From Gemmatimonadota bacterium (GTDB taxonomy: Bacteria > Gemmatimonadota > Gemmatimonadetes > Gemmatimonadales > Gemmatimonadaceae), in assembly GCA_028287205.1 (NCBI GenBank), contig JAQBQC010000186.1:1-7946 (forward strand): a stretch of DNA of 7,946 bases, read 5' to 3'. The notes below the pieces were generated by a model. That model was not told the DNA's origin and ran no database searches. It worked only from the letters and a program-made list of their open reading frames with translations. Position numbers and translations under genes: made by a program. Of the stretch, positions 1-6,663 are shown piece by piece (positions within the stretch are counted from its first letter, which is position 1; the number at the start of each line of letters is the position of its first letter).

Positions 1-571
1 GCAGTCCGCCGGCGGCCGTGATGACGATGGGCCGCGAGCGTACCGCTTCGGCTTGCGAAGACGTTTCGGGCGTTGCGGAGCGCTCGCCGAGCATGATGCG
101 CATGAGCGTATCACGCCCCGCCGTCACACGTCCCTCGCGCACTTCGATCGCAGCGATGTTCTCGACGTTGGAAACGACGATCTGCGTCAGCAGACTCCGC
201 GCGCGCCGCGCGACGAGATCCGCGTCGAAGCCGAGCAGTACGTCGCCCGTGTGCACGTCGTCTCCCGCCTTCACGAACGACTTGAAGCCATCGCCGTTGA
301 GCATCACCGTGTCGAGACCGACATGAACGATGATCTCGAGGCCGCGGGCGGAGAGCGTCACCGCGTGGTGCGCGCGATGCACCTGCAGCACGCGAGCGTC
401 GCACGGCGCGAGCACGCGATCGCTCATGGGGTCGATCGAGGCGCCGTCGCCCACGAGCCGCTGCGCAAAGGCAGGGTCCGGTACACGCTCGATCGGGACG
501 ATAATGCCGGAGAGGGGAGCCACGATGATGAGTGGCTCCCCTCCCGAGGACGATGAAACGGACGTCGTCAC
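1..571 (-). CDS. PTS phosphotransfer protein, EIIA(Glc)-HPr fusion (probably EIIA-HPr-EI), 3' part cut by window edge
   Basis: The frame open from 571 down to position 2 gives 190 codons with a full EIIA-Glc domain at about residues 14-161. Hallmarks are APLSGIIVPIE near the start, VGDGASIDP, HHAVT with His68, IVHVGLDT with His83, and GDGFKSFVKAGDDV. The two histidines are 15 residues apart, as in E. coli EIIA-Glc (His75 and the phosphorylated His90), so the domain should accept phosphate from HPr. A short Ser/Glu/Ala-rich linker follows, then RPIVITAAGGL, which looks like the first strand of HPr just before its active-site HARPA motif. The next codon begins with C, which fits His. Known proteins of this kind continue through HPr into Enzyme I and act in the cytoplasm, passing phosphate from PEP to sugar permeases. 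The start is a GTG with a well-placed GGGAG; no ATG lies upstream before the in-frame stop at 629-631, and the first internal ATG would delete the start of the EIIA fold. The domain call is firm; the Enzyme I part is inferred. Confidence 0.87.
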   Translation of the reverse strand, partial: MTTSVSSSSGGEPLIIVAPLSGIIVPIERVPDPAFAQRLVGDGASIDPMSDRVLAPCDARVLQVHRAHHAVTLSARGLEIIVHVGLDTVMLNGDGFKSFVKAGDDVHTGDVLLGFDADLVARRARSLLTQIVVSNVENIAAIEVREGRVTAGRDTLMRIMLGERSATPETSSQAEAVRSRPIVITAAGGL

Positions 572-578
572 GGAAATG

Positions 579-583
579 CTCCC
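579..583 (-). promoter_or_regulatory. Ribosome binding site that sets the GTG start of the EIIA-HPr gene
   Basis: The minus strand reads GGGAG followed by a 7-base spacer and then GTG at 571. This is the only good Shine-Dalgarno match near the open part of the frame, and it puts the start about 13 residues before the conserved EIIA core. Confidence 0.65.
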
Positions 584-602
584 AGCGCTTGCGCGCCCAG
601 AA

Positions 603-642
603 CGCCGATCCGGCCGAAGCTGAGCGCTTCAGCCGGTCGGCG
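603..642 (-). terminator. Strong stem-loop just after susD, probable terminator or transcript-end structure
   Basis: Bases 603-608 pair with 637-642, 610-614 pair with 632-636, and 616-620 pair with 626-630. That is 16 base pairs interrupted by one bulged base (609) and one mismatch (615/631), closing a 5-base loop (621-625). The hairpin begins 4 bases past the susD stop codon and ends 31 bases before the start of the EIIA-HPr gene. On the minus-strand RNA only two U residues follow the stem, so it is not a classic intrinsic terminator. It could work with Rho, protect the 3' end of the susCD mRNA, or act as a partial terminator that lowers expression of the PTS gene. Confidence 0.5.
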
Positions 643-646
643 AATG

Positions 647-2224
647 CTAATAGCCGCTATTCTGCGTCAGGTTATGGTTTGCGATGACCTCGGAAGCCGG
701 CAGCGGATACAGATTCCGGAAGGTTTCCGTCACCGTTCCCGCGAGCACATTCCCCTTCCACTGCCAGACTCCGCCCTCGGTGAACGAGGCGAAGCGTATG
801 AGATCCGTGCGCCGATGCCCTTCCCACAGCAGCTCGCGAGAACGCTCGTCGCGGAGGAACGGGAGCGTGAGCTGGGTGTCCGTGATATCCCCGGACGCGT
901 TTCCGTAGGCTCGTTCGCGCAAGGCATTCACATAAAGTAGCGCCTGCGCACGGGTGCCGCCGCCGCCTCTCAGCACGGCCTCGGCGTACATCAGATAAGC
1001 ATCGCCGAGACGGAACATCGGATAATCGACGTCGGAGAAACCGGGAATCTGTCCAGGCGACCCGTCGGACTTGACGTTGCGATACTTCGACGTCAGATAG
1101 CCCTTCCCGAAGTCGGTGAGATTCGACATCGAGATGTCCTGTCCCGCGGTGTAGAAGTAGTCGGCGCGGTGGTCGGGACCAGGAACGCTCGGGTACAGCA
1201 GTGATACTTCCTTGCGCACGCGCAGGCCGTACCAGCCACCATCGATGCCGACGACGGCCGGAGCGATGCCGTTCCCGGTTTCCGCGTGCGTAAGGAACGT
1301 GGTGCCGCCATACGATTGCGTGTGCTTGCCGTCGAACGGCACCACAAAGATGAGCTCAGGCGATGTGTTGTTGTCGGCAAGGAACAGATGCTGGTAGCTG
1401 GCGTCGAGCGTATACACCGAAGGCGCCAGCACTGGGGCGAGCGCCGTGATCACCTCGGCATAGTGCTCGGATCCCGTATAGACCTGCGCGTTCAGATAGA
1501 GCTTCGCCAGCAGCATCGCGACTGCACCCTGATCCGCGCGACCGTACTCGCCGGCATGCGCAGCCGGGAGATCCGATTGAATGGCAAGTAGCTCGGACAC
1601 GATGTAATCGTAAATCTCTCCGCGCGTTGCCTGCGTAGGAGGCGTGGTGCCGAGCGGAAAGTCCTCCTTGACGAGAGGAATGTTTCCGAACAGGTCGATA
1701 CCGTGCCAGTAGCTGAGCGCGCGCAGGAAGCGCGCTTCGGCGCGGTACTGCTTGATCGTCGCCGTGAGCGCAGGGCTCACATTGCGCGCGGCCAGCTGCG
1801 CGTCGGTGGTCTGACGAAGGAACTCGTTGACCAGCGCGACCTGGAAGAAGACGCGGTAATACATCGACACCAGGAACTGATTGGACGAGGACCAGAGCTG
1901 CGTGTTGAGCTCCTGCACGCCCTGATCGTTCCAGGCGATCGCGGTCTCGTCCGTCGGCAGCTCCTGCATCTGCCACAGCAGGCGAATGTATTGCGAGAAT
2001 CCTTCATCAGGAGTGGTCAGGTCGGGCAATCCCGCAGGCCCTTGCTGACCCGTGAGCTGAAGCCCTCCGTAGATCTTCGCGATGAACGCCTTGTACGAGG
2101 CCGTATCGCTGAAGGCGGTCGAGCTTCCGATGGTGCTCTTGGGCAGCGTCGTGAGATCCGTGCAGCTTGCCGAAGCAAGCAAGACGAACGCCGCGCCGAA
2201 AATGATTCGAGAGGTCCGGTTCAT
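647..2224 (-). CDS. susD: RagB/SusD family outer-membrane nutrient-binding lipoprotein
   Basis: This 525-residue protein is the surface lid and substrate-binding partner of the SusC importer encoded just upstream. A lipoprotein signal is clear: hydrophobic residues 7-19 and the lipobox ASAS-C with Cys21 as the lipidated residue. Family features follow in the usual order: the helical motif RFLRALSYWHGIDLFGNIPL at 165-184, then YPMFRLGDAYLMYAEAVLR at 401-419, LRDERSRELLWEGHRRTDLI at 457-476, and the usual ending YPLPASEVIANHNLTQNSGY. The length is normal for the family and the frame is unbroken. The ATG lies 41 bases after the susC stop with only a weak purine-rich site (GAGACGGA) upstream, so translation may depend partly on ribosomes leaving susC. 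Aromatic residues are spread along the protein, but the substrate cannot be told from sequence; SusD proteins bind glycans, peptides or other polymers. Confidence 0.95.
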   Translation of the reverse strand: MNRTSRIIFGAAFVLLASASCTDLTTLPKSTIGSSTAFSDTASYKAFIAKIYGGLQLTGQQGPAGLPDLTTPDEGFSQYIRLLWQMQELPTDETAIAWNDQGVQELNTQLWSSSNQFLVSMYYRVFFQVALVNEFLRQTTDAQLAARNVSPALTATIKQYRAEARFLRALSYWHGIDLFGNIPLVKEDFPLGTTPPTQATRGEIYDYIVSELLAIQSDLPAAHAGEYGRADQGAVAMLLAKLYLNAQVYTGSEHYAEVITALAPVLAPSVYTLDASYQHLFLADNNTSPELIFVVPFDGKHTQSYGGTTFLTHAETGNGIAPAVVGIDGGWYGLRVRKEVSLLYPSVPGPDHRADYFYTAGQDISMSNLTDFGKGYLTSKYRNVKSDGSPGQIPGFSDVDYPMFRLGDAYLMYAEAVLRGGGGTRAQALLYVNALRERAYGNASGDITDTQLTLPFLRDERSRELLWEGHRRTDLIRFASFTEGGVWQWKGNVLAGTVTETFRNLYPLPASEVIANHNLTQNSGY

Positions 2225-2265
2225 GAGGTTTCCGTCTCGTCAGTGGATGTGTTAAGCGCGCGCGC

Positions 2266-5250
2266 TCAGAAGTTGAATCCCGCGCCGACCAGGTACGTGC
2301 GCGAGCGTGGGTAGAGATTGTTGTCGATACCGAAATTCGACACGAAGGCGATGTTCGATGCCTCGGGGTCGACACCCTTGTATCCGGTGATCGTGAACAC
2401 ATTCTGCACCGTACCGAAGATACGGAGCGACTTGAACGAGCCGAACCGGTCGAACGTGTAGCCGAGCGTGATGTTGTCCATGCGCAGGAACGAAGCGCTC
2501 TGCACGTAGAGGTCGGAGAAATACTGTGGGTTGATGAAGTTCGTCTGAAAGACCGATGGGGAGAGATTCCCTGGCGGCGTGGATCCCGTGATCGCGCTGT
2601 AGTGCCCGAGGTTTGCCTCGACGTTGTTGTAGACGTAGTTGCCGAGCTGCGCGCGCATCGTGTAGCTCCCGTCGAAGTGGTGCCAACTCATCTGCGATGA
2701 CTGGCCGAAAATCCACTTCGGGAATGGGCTCTTGTACGGTCTCAAGTCGCTCTGATTGATGATGCCGTCGCCGTTCTGGTCCACATACAGAGCGGTGTCG
2801 GGCAGGTCGGCGGTCGCACCCGCGGGATTCACGGCCTTGTGCTGGTAAACGAAGAAGGAGTTGAGCGGAAGTCCGGGCTGCAGAATCTGGATCTTGCTTC
2901 CGACTCCCCCCGAAATGGCGCCGAGCGGGATCTGTGTCGTCCCGTTGCCGTAGAGACTCAGGAGCTTGTTGGAATTGTGTGACGCGTTGATGCTCGCGTC
3001 CCAGCGGAACCCATTGCCCTGAGGCTCCTTGATACGAGCGTTGAAGCCAAGCTCGATTCCCCGATTCTGGACGGCACCGATGTTCGTCGTCACGAAATTG
3101 GAGAGATTCGTTCCGGCCGGAACCGGAATATTGAAAATCAGATTCGTCGTTTTCTTGGTGTACGCGTCGATCGTACCGGTAAAGCGATTCTTCGCGAAGC
3201 CATAGTCGAGTCCGACGTCTGTCGACCGAGTCTCTTCCCATCGAATGTTCGGATCGACCGCGGTCGGACGAATCGTCGTCACGAGCTGGTTCCCGAACTG
3301 CGCCTGGGAGAGGTTGTCGCCGATCTGATAGGTGCTGAGATACAGGTAGTTGGGGAAGGACTGGTTGCCGTTCACACCCCACGACGCGCGCAGCTTCAGA
3401 TCGGACAACGCATGGAAGTTCTGCATGAACGGCTCGTCGATCAGGCGCCACGCGAACGCAACCGCGGGGAACACGCCCCACTGATGCGACGGGCCGAAGC
3501 GCGACGAGCCGTCTCGGCGAATGCTGCCCATCAGCGTGTATCTGTCCTTGTACGTCCAGTTGGCGCGGCCGAAGAAGGAGATCAGAATCGCCTGCTGCTC
3601 GTCCAGCGTATTCTGCTGCGTGGTGGCCCCCGGGATGCCGCCATTGCCAAGCAGGTCGGTGCTCAATCCCTGGGCGAAGGCACGCGTCGAGTCGTAGTTG
3701 AACTTCTCGTAGGTGTAGCCACCCGTGAACGTGAAGTCGCTTCGGAGATTCTCGAACCTGTGCTTATACTCGCCGAACGTCTCGAGCAGCGTGTTGATCT
3801 GGCTTGGATTGTTGCGAGTGAATGTGCCGCCCTGGCTGGTCTCGAGCTGTCCCTGCGCAAAGCTCGGAGAGAAGGTCGTACGTTCCGCGCGCCCGTAGTC
3901 GTAGCCCGCGCGTACCGTTGCGGTCAGTCCCTGCACGAACGGCGCGTGATAGTTCAATTCGACATCGCCTACGCTGCGATAGGAGATGCCGCCATCACTC
4001 ACCTGATAGATGTCGGCCACAGGGTTGTTCGCGCCAAGCACGTTGTGGTACTGCGTGAATCCACCGCCCGATGAAAAGATCGGCTGAGTTGGCGCGAAGG
4101 CGATTGCCGCTCCCACCACGCCGTTCGGCGTGAAGAGATCGTGGCCGCGGCTGCCCTTCAGATTGGTGTGCACCTCGAGCTGATCGCTGAGGAAGTGATC
4201 GTTGTAGTTGACCGAGAGCGAAGCCCGCTGCGCGTCGGTGCCGCGTACGATGCCCGCCTGACTGAGATATCCGAGCGCCACCCGATAGCGCATGTCGTTC
4301 TTGCCGCCCGAGAAGGCGAGATCATGCTGCTGGCCGAACGCCGAGCGCTGAATGGCCTTCTGCCAATCGGTGTTGGCGTTCCCGATGCTGTCGAGATTCG
4401 ACGGAGCGTACGTCTCTATCGCCTGGCGAAACTGCGAGGCCGACATCAGCTGCGTCTGGCGTGCGACGTTGGATGCCGAAGTCGTGACCGTGTAGCTCAC
4501 CTGCGACCCTTCCGAGCCAGTCTTCGTCGTCACGAGCACCACGCCGTTCGCGCCGCGCGAGCCATAGATCGCGGTGGCGGATGCGTCCTTCAGGATCGTG
4601 ATGTTCGCGATGTCGTTCGGATTCAGAAACGAGAGCGGATTGCGACCGTCGGAAACGCCGCCGCCAACCGTGATCGGAACGCCGTCGATGACGAACAGCG
4701 GATCGTTGGCCGCATTCACCGAGGTGCCTCCGCGCACACGAATGGTGACGCCGCCTCCCGGCTCGTTGTTGTTGATCACCTGCACGCCGGGCACCTTCGC
4801 CGCGATGAGCTCCTCCGGCGTGACAATGCGTCCCTGATTGAACTCCTCCGTACCCACGCTGGCGACGGAGCCCGTGACCTCTCCACGTGTCTGCGTTCCG
4901 TAGCCGATGACGACCGTTTGCGCGAGCATTGCGGCGCGCGCCTGCAGCTGGAAGCTCGCCGTTGCCGTGCCGTTCTCGGTGACCACAACGCCCGTCACCG
5001 AATCCGGTGAGAAGCCGATGCGGCGCGCGTGGACCGTATACGTGCCTGGCTGCACACTCACGGTATAGCGGCCGTCATCCTTTGTGAGCGCGCCGGTCTG
5101 CGTCCCGGCGACGACGATGGTGGCGCCCGGCACCGGCTTCCCATCGTCCGCAGAGGTGACTGTGCCGCTGATCGTCCCCGTCTGCGCGAGAAGACGACTG
5201 CTCATGAAAACGATTCCAGCAATGCTGACCCAGTAGGACCGTCGCATCAT
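2266..5250 (-). CDS. susC: SusC/RagA family TonB-dependent outer-membrane importer
   Basis: This 994-residue protein is a 22-stranded beta-barrel channel that takes up large nutrients with energy from TonB-ExbBD, working with the SusD lipoprotein. A signal peptide covers residues 1-22, with likely cleavage after LLA. A carboxypeptidase-regulatory-like domain lies at about 26-103 (GTISGTVTSADDGKPVPGAT). The short SusC motif TVVIGYGTQTRGEVTGSVAS follows, then the plug domain at about 122-243, with the family signature LKDASATAIYGSRGANGVVL. The rest is barrel and ends in aromatic residues (GAGFNF), as outer-membrane barrels do. A calcium-loop-like motif DQNGDGIINQSD lies near residue 820. Two ATG codons stand in tandem; GGAGG is 1 base from the first and 4 from the second, so the second (5247) may be the one used. 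The frame is intact and the length is typical. Substrate is unknown: no hydrolase or FecI/FecR-type regulator is adjacent. Confidence 0.95.
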   Translation of the reverse strand: MMRRSYWVSIAGIVFMSSRLLAQTGTISGTVTSADDGKPVPGATIVVAGTQTGALTKDDGRYTVSVQPGTYTVHARRIGFSPDSVTGVVVTENGTATASFQLQARAAMLAQTVVIGYGTQTRGEVTGSVASVGTEEFNQGRIVTPEELIAAKVPGVQVINNNEPGGGVTIRVRGGTSVNAANDPLFVIDGVPITVGGGVSDGRNPLSFLNPNDIANITILKDASATAIYGSRGANGVVLVTTKTGSEGSQVSYTVTTSASNVARQTQLMSASQFRQAIETYAPSNLDSIGNANTDWQKAIQRSAFGQQHDLAFSGGKNDMRYRVALGYLSQAGIVRGTDAQRASLSVNYNDHFLSDQLEVHTNLKGSRGHDLFTPNGVVGAAIAFAPTQPIFSSGGGFTQYHNVLGANNPVADIYQVSDGGISYRSVGDVELNYHAPFVQGLTATVRAGYDYGRAERTTFSPSFAQGQLETSQGGTFTRNNPSQINTLLETFGEYKHRFENLRSDFTFTGGYTYEKFNYDSTRAFAQGLSTDLLGNGGIPGATTQQNTLDEQQAILISFFGRANWTYKDRYTLMGSIRRDGSSRFGPSHQWGVFPAVAFAWRLIDEPFMQNFHALSDLKLRASWGVNGNQSFPNYLYLSTYQIGDNLSQAQFGNQLVTTIRPTAVDPNIRWEETRSTDVGLDYGFAKNRFTGTIDAYTKKTTNLIFNIPVPAGTNLSNFVTTNIGAVQNRGIELGFNARIKEPQGNGFRWDASINASHNSNKLLSLYGNGTTQIPLGAISGGVGSKIQILQPGLPLNSFFVYQHKAVNPAGATADLPDTALYVDQNGDGIINQSDLRPYKSPFPKWIFGQSSQMSWHHFDGSYTMRAQLGNYVYNNVEANLGHYSAITGSTPPGNLSPSVFQTNFINPQYFSDLYVQSASFLRMDNITLGYTFDRFGSFKSLRIFGTVQNVFTITGYKGVDPEASNIAFVSNFGIDNNLYPRSRTYLVGAGFNF

Positions 5251-5257
5251 TCCTCCC
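5251..5257 (-). promoter_or_regulatory. Ribosome binding site of susC, very close to two tandem ATG codons
   Basis: The minus strand reads GGGAGGA directly before ATGATG. The core GGAGG is 1 base from the first ATG, which is too close for efficient initiation, and 4 bases from the second, so the second ATG is the better start. The resulting proteins differ by one residue. Confidence 0.6.
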
Positions 5258-5394
5258 GAGGGGTGATCCTCGACATCGAAACGCGGATTGGATTACTTCG
5301 AAAACGAGGCTGGCTGCGGAAAAAGCGATTTAGCTCGTCGAACCGGCGATCTTTGGGAAAGAGCGCGGCAGTTCGACGCGTGCGGTGAGTGCTG

Positions 5395-5421
5395 CTCGCT
5401 CGCTGGACCACGCGAGGCGAG
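5395..5421 (-). promoter_or_regulatory. Stem-loop in the susC leader
   Basis: CTCGCTCGC at 5395-5403 pairs with GCGAGGCGAG at 5412-5421, giving nine GC-rich pairs with one bulged base and an 8-base loop. It has no U-tract after it, so it is not an intrinsic terminator. It could affect leader folding, mRNA stability or ribosome access, or it may be chance structure in GC-rich DNA. Confidence 0.35.
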
Positions 5422-5501
5422 GGTCATCAAGTACACATGGGGTTCTTACCTGCGTGCGAAGAGCAGCCCGAGGATGGCGAACCGAGGAGTAGCAGGGGGC
5501 A

Positions 5502-5530
5502 ATGGTACTCGTGCACGATCGCCCGGTCAA
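5502..5530 (-). promoter_or_regulatory. Candidate sigma70-type promoter for susCD
   Basis: On the minus strand a -35 hexamer TTGACC (5 of 6 consensus bases, 5525-5530) is separated by exactly 17 bases from a -10 hexamer TACCAT (4 of 6, 5502-5507). Transcription would begin near 5495, about 245 bases before the susC start. It lies just downstream of the peptidase stop, where a promoter for the importer genes is expected. No Bacteroidota-type TTTG/TAnnTTTG promoter was seen. The support is motif match and position only. Confidence 0.38.
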
Positions 5531-5586
5531 TAGAACGGGTATCGACCTACCCCTTTGGCCAGCATGTATTTTCCTTTATGCGGCCG

Positions 5587-6663
5587 TCAGGGGGTATCGG
5601 GGCGTTCCTCGGAGAGCGGGCGCGCCACCTCCTCGCCGGCCGTGCTCTCGCTCGCCGCTCTCTCGCTGGCCGCGCTGTCGATGGCTGCCCATTCGTTCGC
5701 CGCCCTTTCGCTGGCCGCCTCCGCAGCCCTCAGCGCATCCATGCGGCGCCGGTTCCGTCGTCGTCTAAGCCAATAGAGGGGAAGCAGGAAAAACGCGAAC
5801 AGCGCGAAGAGCAGCGAGAGATTGGCGACCACCGCGAGCACGCCGTAGCGGTGCATCGTGCGCGAGCGCCACTCGGCCTCGAAGGTGGGCTGCGTCAATC
5901 CGTAGGCTCGTCGCATCGCCCGATCCATCGATCCGGTCTGCTTCCAATAGGCGAGAAAGAGCGAGAGTCCGCGCTGTGGATCGAGCGAGGCGAGATCGCT
6001 CACCGCGCGATACGCGAGCGCGTACGCGCCCGACGCGCGCGAGGCACCGCCGCGAAAGCCGTCCTCGAGCGAGTCGAGCGAGGCCGGAATGCCATGGAGC
6101 ACGAGTCCGATGTTGGCGGCGAGCACCTCGTCGCGCGACCACTCGCCCGCTGCGTACCCCGCGTACCCTTCGTCGAACCAGCGTGGCGGGAGCGCTCCGA
6201 GATACTCGTGCAGCGCCAGATGCGCGAGCTCGTGTCTGAGCACCAGGCGCGGGTCGCCTGCGCCGGATCCCGCGCTGCTCCCCTGCATCACGATGCGATG
6301 CTCCTCCGGAATCGCGATCGCCGCGCCCCAATCGGGTGCGCCGGTGCCCGTCCACTCGCGAAAGCGCCGCGCGTCTGGCGCGATCGCGATCAGCGCGCGC
6401 GCATGCGGGCGCGGAAGTCCGGGGAACGTATCGTTGCGCGCGGCTTCGTCGAGCAGCGTGCGCGCGAGCGGGAGATCGGAGGGAAAGGCGACGACGGTGA
6501 ATCGCCCGCGATCGAGGCGCTGCGCCTCACTCGACTGCGCGCGCGCTCGCGGCGCGGCGAGCAGCAACAGCAGCGCGAGGCGAGCGGCGAGCGCTAGGTG
6601 TTTCGCGCGGGGGCCCCGCCTTCGTCGACGTGCTTCAACATCTCCCCGCAGCGCTTCCCCCAT
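5587..6663 (-). CDS. Membrane-anchored zinc metallopeptidase of the peptidase MA-like (HExxH, gluzincin) type
   Basis: With the ATG at 6663 the protein has 358 residues. An arginine-rich start leads into a hydrophobic segment at about 22-42 that ends in ARA-Q, a signal peptide or signal anchor. The zinc site is RHELAHLALHEYL, with His144, Glu145 and His148, followed by PPRWFDEGYAGY with Glu165 as the likely third ligand; this HExxH plus WFDEG layout is typical of peptidase MA-like domains. A second membrane helix lies at about 273-298 and is followed by RRRRNRRR, so the catalytic domain should face the periplasm and the tail the cytoplasm. The tail carries about five copies of an ASERA-like pentapeptide. 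The gene overlaps the TPR gene by about 70 bp. The start is uncertain: TTG at 6699 (370 residues) is the only upstream alternative seen, and neither has a clear ribosome site. The natural substrate is unknown. Confidence 0.8.
   Translation of the reverse strand: MGEALRGDVEARRRRRGPRAKHLALAARLALLLLLAAPRARAQSSEAQRLDRGRFTVVAFPSDLPLARTLLDEAARNDTFPGLPRPHARALIAIAPDARRFREWTGTGAPDWGAAIAIPEEHRIVMQGSSAGSGAGDPRLVLRHELAHLALHEYLGALPPRWFDEGYAGYAAGEWSRDEVLAANIGLVLHGIPASLDSLEDGFRGGASRASGAYALAYRAVSDLASLDPQRGLSLFLAYWKQTGSMDRAMRRAYGLTQPTFEAEWRSRTMHRYGVLAVVANLSLLFALFAFFLLPLYWLRRRRNRRRMDALRAAEAASERAANEWAAIDSAASERAASESTAGEEVARPLSEERPDTP
5642..5716 (-). repeat. Five imperfect 15-bp tandem copies inside the peptidase tail
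   Basis: On the plus strand the units start at 5642, 5657, 5672, 5687 and 5702, with GCTCTCTCGCTGGCC and GCCCTTTCGCTGGCC as good examples. Because 15 is a multiple of three, copy changes keep the reading frame. On the coding strand the units give ASERA, ANEWA, AIDSA, ASERA and ASEST, an Ala/Ser/Glu-rich cytoplasmic tail of the metallopeptidase. A further unit at 5717-5731 is too diverged to count. Confidence 0.72.

Larger units (their letters stand above)
5251..5586 (-). other. Non-coding stretch: 3' end of the peptidase operon and long leader of susCD
   Basis: These 336 bases hold no convincing gene on either strand. Reading in the direction of transcription, they contain a short 5-bp hairpin at 5537-5552 about 35 bases after the peptidase stop, a sigma70-like promoter, a leader hairpin, and the susC ribosome binding site. 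Open frames across it lack ribosome sites and family features. If the promoter is right, the susC transcript has an untranslated leader of about 245 bases, long enough for post-transcriptional control. I recognise no known riboswitch family in it. Confidence 0.6.

Noticed and set aside
53..556. Plus-strand open frame of 167 codons over the PTS gene
   Set aside because: It is the reverse-strand shadow of a clear EIIA domain, with Arg/His-rich sequence and no family features.
2252..3481. Minus-strand 409-codon frame inside susC
   Set aside because: It lies in another frame of the same strand within an intact SusC barrel and has a low-complexity Arg-rich composition.
4141..5010. Plus-strand 289-codon frame opposite the susC plug region
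   Set aside because: It is antisense to the most conserved part of SusC and its sequence shows no fold-like pattern.
5300..5433. Minus-strand 44-codon frame in the susC leader starting at ATG 5433
   Set aside because: It has no ribosome site and a Ser/Arg/Pro-rich random-looking sequence, and it crosses the leader hairpin.
5537..5552. Short GGGTA/TACCC hairpin after the peptidase gene as a terminator
   Set aside because: The stem has only five pairs and a broken T-rich tail, so it is too weak to call a terminator.
5527..5565. Minus-strand 12-codon frame (MLAKGVGRYPFY) with AAAGGAAAA upstream
   Set aside because: The ribosome-site match is fair, but the frame overlaps the predicted -35 box and sits right after the peptidase stop. 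Without conservation data it is likely chance.
5389..6597. Plus-strand open frame of 402 codons opposite the peptidase
   Set aside because: High GC opens frames by chance. The protein is Arg/Glu/Ala-rich without motifs, while the minus strand has a zinc site, signal segment and membrane helix.
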